Made by a program: the position numbers and the translations under genes. Below, one piece after another: positions 59,984 to 64,000 of a stretch of DNA of 64,000 bases. A model generated the notes under the pieces. That model saw only the letters and a program-made list of their open reading frames with translations, had not been told where the DNA came from and ran no database searches. Source of the DNA: Eubacterium oxidoreducens (GTDB lineage: Bacteria > Bacillota > Clostridia > Lachnospirales > Lachnospiraceae). Positions within the stretch are counted from its first letter, which is position 1. Each line of letters opens with the position of its first letter. The DNA lies in assembly GCF_900104415.1 (NCBI RefSeq), contig NZ_FMXR01000006.1, forward strand, positions 186,001 to 250,000, given 5' to 3'.

Positions 59984-60502
59984 TTATGACAATGTCACAC
60001 TACCAAAGCTTACGCCGGTAAACACAGTCGAATCAAACTTTGTCTGAAGCGCTTCTAAAATTTCTTTTTTAATATCTGTCTGGTTGTTTTGCATTTCTTC
60101 TAACGTATGCGCTGAAACAACTTCATTAATCAAATCCATAATAATTGTTGAATATGTTGAAAGATCTGTATATGTTTTAGCATCTTCATGTGTCGAATCC
60201 ATTTCGATCGATACTGTAATAACTGCAAAATGCTGAGTTCCATCTCCGGAGTCTGCCAGATTAATGGTTATAGATTCTCCATCATTTACGGAATATGAAG
60301 TAATATTTTCCATCGAAACAGACTCAGACGTATCTACAGCAACGCCACCTTCCAAATCCAAATCGATTGCATCCGCAACCTTTGTAATCAGTTCATTAGC
60401 TTTTTGCGTCTCCGGAAGTATCGTGATAACAAGCACCGCCGTCAGAGCAACATTTGCAAAACACAATACCAATATAATCAAGGTTAATAAATTCTTCTTC
60501 AT
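59984..60502 (-). CDS. fliL: Flagellar basal-body-associated protein FliL
   Basis: Inner-membrane protein around the stator that supports motor torque. The 172 residues have a membrane helix (LTLIILVLCFANVALTAVLV, about 5-24) and an extracytoplasmic domain with periodic strands (HFAVITVSIEMDSTHED) and a C-terminal helix plus GVSFGSVTLS. AGAGGA precedes the ATG. It lies between motB and fliM. Confidence 0.9.
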   Translation of the reverse strand: MKKNLLTLIILVLCFANVALTAVLVITILPETQKANELITKVADAIDLDLEGGVAVDTSESVSMENITSYSVNDGESITINLADSGDGTQHFAVITVSIEMDSTHEDAKTYTDLSTYSTIIMDLINEVVSAHTLEEMQNNQTDIKKEILEALQTKFDSTVFTGVSFGSVTLS

Positions 60503-60517
60503 TGCAAGTCCTCTTTT

Positions 60518-61423
60518 CTATTCTTCCGAATAAAATGAATTATAAATATTAATTTCCACTCTTCTGTTTTTTGCTCTTCCCTTTGAAGTTGAATTATCTG
60601 CAATCGGCTCATACTCACCTCGACCGGACGCTTTCATCTTCGCAGGATCAAGGCTTGTTGTATCTGTCAGATACTCCATTACACTAAGTGCTCTAAACGC
60701 AGACAGTACATTGTTATTAGCATATTTCTCCGTACTGATTGGAACATTATCTGTATGTCCTTCAACTTCAATCGAATTACTATCATAATTTTCAAGAATC
60801 TTTCCAATCTTATCTACAAGTGTATAAGCTTCTTCTTTAATATCCGATTGTCCCGACTCAAATAATAGCGCTCCATTTAGCGTAAGTTGTACATACTGCG
60901 TTGTAAAATCAATCTTAACTCCGGAAGTAATACTTTCTTCTTCCATAAGTTCTTCAATCTTCTCAGCCATCTTTTCAGATTCCGCAAGGGCTTGTTCTTC
61001 AACAGATTCCTGAGCTTCTTTTTGCTGCTGAGCTTCACTTTGTGTCTGCTCCTCTTGTTTTAGAGCCTGATCTTGCGTTTCTGTTCCCTGTGAAGAATCT
61101 TCTTCCTCTTCATCTTCATTCTCAGGTGTTTGCTCTGTATTTCCATCCTCAGTTGTCGTCGCATCAAAATAAACATCAAAATTCTCCAGCTGACTAATAC
61201 CGGATGAAATCAGTTGTCCATCACCTACGGATGACCCTCCGGATGGCAAAACACTGAAACTGCTTTGTAATGAAGCGATAACCAATTGAAACTTTTCTGC
61301 ATCAACCGTTGACATCGAGAACAGTAACACGAAAAAGCAAAGCAATAGATTCATCAAATCACTAAATGTCGCCATCCATGCCGGCGAGCCTTTTGGTGGA
61401 TCTTCTTGCGGTCTTTTAGCCAC
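60518..61423 (-). CDS. motB: Flagellar stator protein MotB
   Basis: Peptidoglycan-anchored stator subunit. The 301-residue product has a short basic N-terminus, one helix with the proton- or sodium-channel Asp (ATFSDLMNLLLCFFVLLFSM, about 18-37), a Glu/Gln-rich linker (about 95-160), and an OmpA-like domain (about 175-300) with SIEVEGHTDNVPIS and SGRGEYEPIADN. The start GTG overlaps the motA stop (TAGTG). Confidence 0.95.
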   Translation of the reverse strand: MAKRPQEDPPKGSPAWMATFSDLMNLLLCFFVLLFSMSTVDAEKFQLVIASLQSSFSVLPSGGSSVGDGQLISSGISQLENFDVYFDATTTEDGNTEQTPENEDEEEEDSSQGTETQDQALKQEEQTQSEAQQQKEAQESVEEQALAESEKMAEKIEELMEEESITSGVKIDFTTQYVQLTLNGALLFESGQSDIKEEAYTLVDKIGKILENYDSNSIEVEGHTDNVPISTEKYANNNVLSAFRALSVMEYLTDTTSLDPAKMKASGRGEYEPIADNSTSKGRAKNRRVEINIYNSFYSEE

Positions 61424-62214
61424 TATTCCTCACCTCCGGCCTCACCAATTGCATTACGTGCTTCCGGTGACAGGAATGACTTCAGTTTTTCTTCAATTAC
61501 ACGCGGATTCTCTCCAGCCTGAATTGAAAGAAGACCTTCAATTGTTACTTCCTTCATTGCAATTTCTGCATCATTATTCACCTTAAGCTTAGATGCCATC
61601 GGACTACAAATCCAGTTGGCAATCAAAGAACCATACAGTGTCGTAAGAAGAGCGACCGCCATATTAGGACCGATTGTACTTACATCGTCAAGAGCCTGTA
61701 ACATGTTAACAAGACCTATCAGCGTTCCAATCATTCCCCAGGCAGGACCCATTTCTCCCCATTTTTCCCAAAATGCAAATACTTTTTTATGTCTTGCTTC
61801 AACGCACACCAGATCCGTCTCTAAAATACCACGAACAAGATCGGAATCTGTACCGTCAACCACAAGCATAATGCCTTTTTTCAAGAAGGCATCCTCTATA
61901 CCGTTTGCCGCTTCTTCTAATGCAAGCAAACCTTCTTTTCTCGCCGTATTCGATAAATCTATAATATTCTTTATCACTTCCGACGGATCATTGTTTTGTT
62001 CTTTAAGTGCCAGCGTAGCACTTTTTGCTCCATTGATAACGTCCGGAATCTTATTGGACATAATTACACCAGCCAAAGAACCACCGATTGTAATAATAAC
62101 CGAGGTCGGATCAATAAAGTTACCCATAGCTGCCACACCAGCGTCACCTGTAATAATACCAAGGACAACCATGATTGCGCCCATTCCAAAGCCGGCTATT
62201 GAGGCCAAATCCAT
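61423..62214 (-). CDS. motA: Flagellar stator protein MotA
   Basis: Four-helix stator subunit that forms the ion channel with MotB. The 263 residues show helices near 5-25, 33-50, 150-170 and 185-205, and the family motifs VIITIGGSLAGVIMSNKIPD and PAWGMIGTLIGLVNMLQ with the conserved Pro for rotor interaction. GAGGGTGAG precedes the ATG. A promoter and inverted repeat lie upstream. motA follows flgE at a distance of 236 bases, the largest gap in the operon; flbD, often here, is absent. Confidence 0.95.
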   Translation of the reverse strand: MDLASIAGFGMGAIMVVLGIITGDAGVAAMGNFIDPTSVIITIGGSLAGVIMSNKIPDVINGAKSATLALKEQNNDPSEVIKNIIDLSNTARKEGLLALEEAANGIEDAFLKKGIMLVVDGTDSDLVRGILETDLVCVEARHKKVFAFWEKWGEMGPAWGMIGTLIGLVNMLQALDDVSTIGPNMAVALLTTLYGSLIANWICSPMASKLKVNNDAEIAMKEVTIEGLLSIQAGENPRVIEEKLKSFLSPEARNAIGEAGGEE

Positions 62215-62248
62215 CTGTTATCTCACCCTCTTTCAATACTTGAACTTA

Positions 62249-62272
62249 TGTCATAGTTACCGCACTATGACA
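62249..62272. promoter_or_regulatory. 9-bp inverted repeat before motA (operator or leader hairpin)
   Basis: TGTCATAGT and ACTATGACA are perfect inverted copies around TACCGC. The repeat begins about 13 bases downstream of the -10 box at 62285-62290, so it covers the first transcribed bases of a motA transcript. It has no U tract. Confidence 0.5.
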
Positions 62273-62284
62273 TTCTCTAGTCAT

Positions 62285-62313
62285 ATTCTACTAGATTTGG
62301 TGTTAATTGTCTA
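62285..62313 (-). promoter_or_regulatory. Candidate internal promoter for motA-motB
   Basis: Minus-strand -35 TAGACA (62313-62308) and -10 TAGAAT (62290-62285) with a 17-base spacer. It would drive motA and the genes after it independently of the upstream flagellar transcript. It does not look like a sigma-28 promoter. Confidence 0.55.
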
Positions 62314-62388
62314 CATACTTTTTTTAAATAAAACAAGAGAAAATCCGACTTTTTTCAAAAAATCGTTTTTTCTCCTCATACAACATAT

Positions 62389-62417
62389 AGGGGTGCTGCA
62401 TTTTTCGCAACACCCCT
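62389..62417 (-). terminator. Hairpin after flgE
   Basis: An 11-bp stem with one mismatch (62389-62399 with 62407-62417) closes a loop of seven. On the minus strand it is followed by ATATGTTG, a weak tail. It may attenuate transcription between flgE and motA. Confidence 0.55.
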
Positions 62418-62450
62418 AATCTCACCATTTATATCTGGTAATATTTAGTA

Positions 62451-63803
62451 CTATCGTTTCAGATTTATAAGTTCCTCCAACATAGAATCCGAAGTTGTAA
62501 TAATTCTCGAATTTGCCTGGAAACCTCTTTGCGTTGTAATCATAGATGTGAATTCAGAAGAAAGGTCTACATTAGACATTTCCAAAGCTCCTGTTGTCAT
62601 GCTTCCACCATCTGCAGATATATCCACACCGATTCCATCAAATTCACCAGAATTTAAAGTTGTTGCATAACAGTTATCGCCAAGAGCTTCCAAGCCCGAT
62701 GCATTTGCGAATTGAGCAACTGCAATCTGTCCCAAAAGGACGGTATTACCATTATCATATGTTCCGTAAATCTTACCGGTATTATCAATCGATACCCCCG
62801 TCATAGCTCCCAGCTTTTTTCCAGCTCCATATCCGTCAGAATCACCACTATCAACTCCAATTGTCGAGAGCTTGCCATTATCAACATTCTGCGTATCCGT
62901 AAAATCAACTGTAACATCTGCAAAGCTATCGCCAAGAGCGGTTAAATTCAACACCAAATCGGTATCATTAGCATCTCCATCAACGCCTGCAAAAGAACCA
63001 TCTGCAGTCGAATAAGATAATGTAAATGTACCATTTGCAGTTCCATTATTTACAATGTCTGCGCTTGTAAGTCCGGCTGCCGCCATAACATCATTTCCAT
63101 CCGAATCGGTAACACTTGTTATTTCAGCACTGTATACACCATCATTACCTGTTGAAGTAATTGAGAATTTCACAATATAAGAATAACCGAGATTATCATA
63201 TATGGTAAGATTCATAGCCAGTCCATCTTCCAGGTTCGGATCATTTTTATCAATAATTCCAGAAGCAGTAGCTGCTGTAGTTGCTTCCGGTGCTGATGTT
63301 AAATTAGCCGGCTGCATGATACGAAGAGCACTAACAGTGTCTTTCACAATGTTACCATTTTCATCTACCTGCCATCCCATTACATTATAACCGGTAGATG
63401 CCATACATAAGTTACCTGCATTATCAACATAGAACGAACCATCTCTTGTAAAGATATTTTCTGTTCCATTATTTACTATGAAAAAGTTCGTTGCATTTGC
63501 ATCATTTAACATAATATCAAATGCATTTCCGGTTGTTTCGGCAGCACCGCTTGATGTAATCGAAACCTTTGTCGCTGCTGTAGAAACTCCAAGACCGATT
63601 TGCTTTGCGTTGACACCGCCGGTACCGGTTGTGGCATTTGCTCCAGATGCCTGCTGTGTTGTCTGATACATAATATCGCTAAATGTTACAGATGAAGATT
63701 TAAATCCAACTGTATTAACATTGGCAATATTGTTACCGATAACGTCCATCTTGGTCTGGTGTGTTTTCAGTCCTGCCACACCAGAATAAAGTGATCTCAT
63801 CAT
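62451..63803 (-). CDS. flgE: Flagellar hook protein FlgE
   Basis: Subunit of the flagellar hook. The 450-residue product has the N-terminal rod/hook signature GVAGLKTHQTKMDVIGNNIA and NVNTVGFKSS, a variable middle (about 90-380) with Gly/Asp/Thr-rich exposed domains, and the C-terminal helix EFTSMITTQRGFQANSRIIT. Two in-frame ATG codons start the gene; AAGGAGG lies 10-13 bases before them. It precedes motA and follows the partial gene at the right edge. Confidence 0.94.
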   Translation of the reverse strand: MMRSLYSGVAGLKTHQTKMDVIGNNIANVNTVGFKSSSVTFSDIMYQTTQQASGANATTGTGGVNAKQIGLGVSTAATKVSITSSGAAETTGNAFDIMLNDANATNFFIVNNGTENIFTRDGSFYVDNAGNLCMASTGYNVMGWQVDENGNIVKDTVSALRIMQPANLTSAPEATTAATASGIIDKNDPNLEDGLAMNLTIYDNLGYSYIVKFSITSTGNDGVYSAEITSVTDSDGNDVMAAAGLTSADIVNNGTANGTFTLSYSTADGSFAGVDGDANDTDLVLNLTALGDSFADVTVDFTDTQNVDNGKLSTIGVDSGDSDGYGAGKKLGAMTGVSIDNTGKIYGTYDNGNTVLLGQIAVAQFANASGLEALGDNCYATTLNSGEFDGIGVDISADGGSMTTGALEMSNVDLSSEFTSMITTQRGFQANSRIITTSDSMLEELINLKR

Positions 63804-63887
63804 AATTAAGTGACCTCCTTAAACATAAGGCGCATATGGTTTTGCTTTCTCTGTCAGTCAAAAGCATCAGCCTCCATATAGGTCCGG

Positions 63888-64000
63888 CTAAATAATTACC
63901 GCGCCATCAATATTCGTAAATATGTTACCTTGTGTCTCTGTTTGATCCATTGCTGTTACTACTGTTTTGTTTGGCACATTTACAATAAATGCCAGCGAAT
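63888..64000 (-). CDS. Flagellar operon protein (TIGR02530-like), C-terminal end only
   Basis: The right edge cuts a minus-strand gene. The last 36 codons read ...LAFIVNVPNKTVVTAMD, then QTETQGNIFTNIDGAVII, and stop at TAG (63888-63890). The ending (F.V.V.N.TV.TA.D....GN.FTNID..VVI) matches the C-terminus of the short TIGR02530 protein encoded between flgD and flgE in Firmicutes. The rest lies outside the window. Identification rests on this short stretch plus position. Confidence 0.75.
   Translation of the reverse strand, partial: SLAFIVNVPNKTVVTAMDQTETQGNIFTNIDGAVII

Noticed and set aside
61616-62419. 267-codon plus-strand frame opposite motA
   Set aside because: Antisense shadow of motA with no ribosome binding site; MotA is certain on the other strand.
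1-64000. CRISPR arrays, prophage, complete insertion sequences or defence systems
   Set aside because: No spaced direct-repeat array, integrase, transposase, phage structural gene or known defence gene family was seen on either strand. The only repeat family found is the 50-bp hairpin element.

Overview
The window is a low-GC, gene-dense piece of a Firmicutes (Clostridia) chromosome, most likely from a motile member of the Lachnospiraceae (the Roseburia/Agathobacter/Butyrivibrio/Lachnospira type). The basis is the AT-rich codon use, strong AGGAGG ribosome binding sites, Gram-positive PolC, a CheC/CheD/FliY chemotaxis set, and small Lachnospiraceae-type hypothetical genes inside the flagellar locus. 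Nearly everything lies on the minus strand; only three protein genes (a LysR regulator, a PHP phosphoesterase and a DUF5050-like protein) are on the plus strand. I see no prophage, complete insertion sequence, CRISPR array or defence island. No stretch above 300 bases lacks a gene. Layout from left to right: (1) 1-10 kb holds rpsO, a secreted SH3/NlpC-P60 hydrolase, ribF-truB-nrnA, a terminator, then rbfA-infB-ylxQ-ylxR-nusA-rimP. This is translation, RNA maturation and riboflavin metabolism. The rimP operon has a strong promoter followed by a terminator-like hairpin in its leader. (2) 10-19 kb is a mixed stretch: LysR regulator, tRNA-Glu(CTC), galE, the rplT-rpmI-infC operon with an attenuator leader and an ATT start for infC, a PHP phosphoesterase, a HAD phosphatase, a DUF815 ATPase, pheA and a membrane-anchored DUF5050-like protein. 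(3) 19-31 kb is a long co-directional block: bactofilin, pyrH, frr, uppS, cdsA, dxr, rseP, ispG, polC, joining mRNA decay/translation factors, lipid and isoprenoid precursors, and replication. (4) 31-38 kb holds a polysaccharide deacetylase, moaA, moeA, a REC-GGDEF-EAL-REC protein and a DAHP synthase. (5) 37.8-39.5 kb is tsf-rpsB. (6) 39.6-64 kb is the downstream part of a large fla/che operon: flgE, motAB, fliL, fliM, fliY, cheY, fliO, fliP, fliQ, fliR, flhB, flhA, flhF, flhG, a PilZ brake, cheB, cheA, cheW, cheC, cheD, a small membrane protein, fliA (sigma-28), a FapA/DUF342 protein, a small hydrophilic protein, a SwrB-like membrane protein and a truncated MltG-like protein. The backbone (flagella, sigma-28, SwrB position, rpsB, tsf, pyrH, frr, uppS, cdsA, dxr, rseP, polC, rimP, nusA, infB, rbfA, truB, ribF, rpsO) follows the order known in Bacillus subtilis, with clade-specific genes inserted between conserved blocks. 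The observations most worth a second look are: flhF is split by a -1 frame change exactly at an A AAA AAG heptamer; a 50-bp hairpin element present twice (49/50 identical) has moved into the 3' ends of ribF and moeA and supplies their stop codons; the rimP, infC and rpsO leaders carry visible regulatory folds; and an uncharacterised membrane/coiled-coil/HTH protein sits at the SwrB position.
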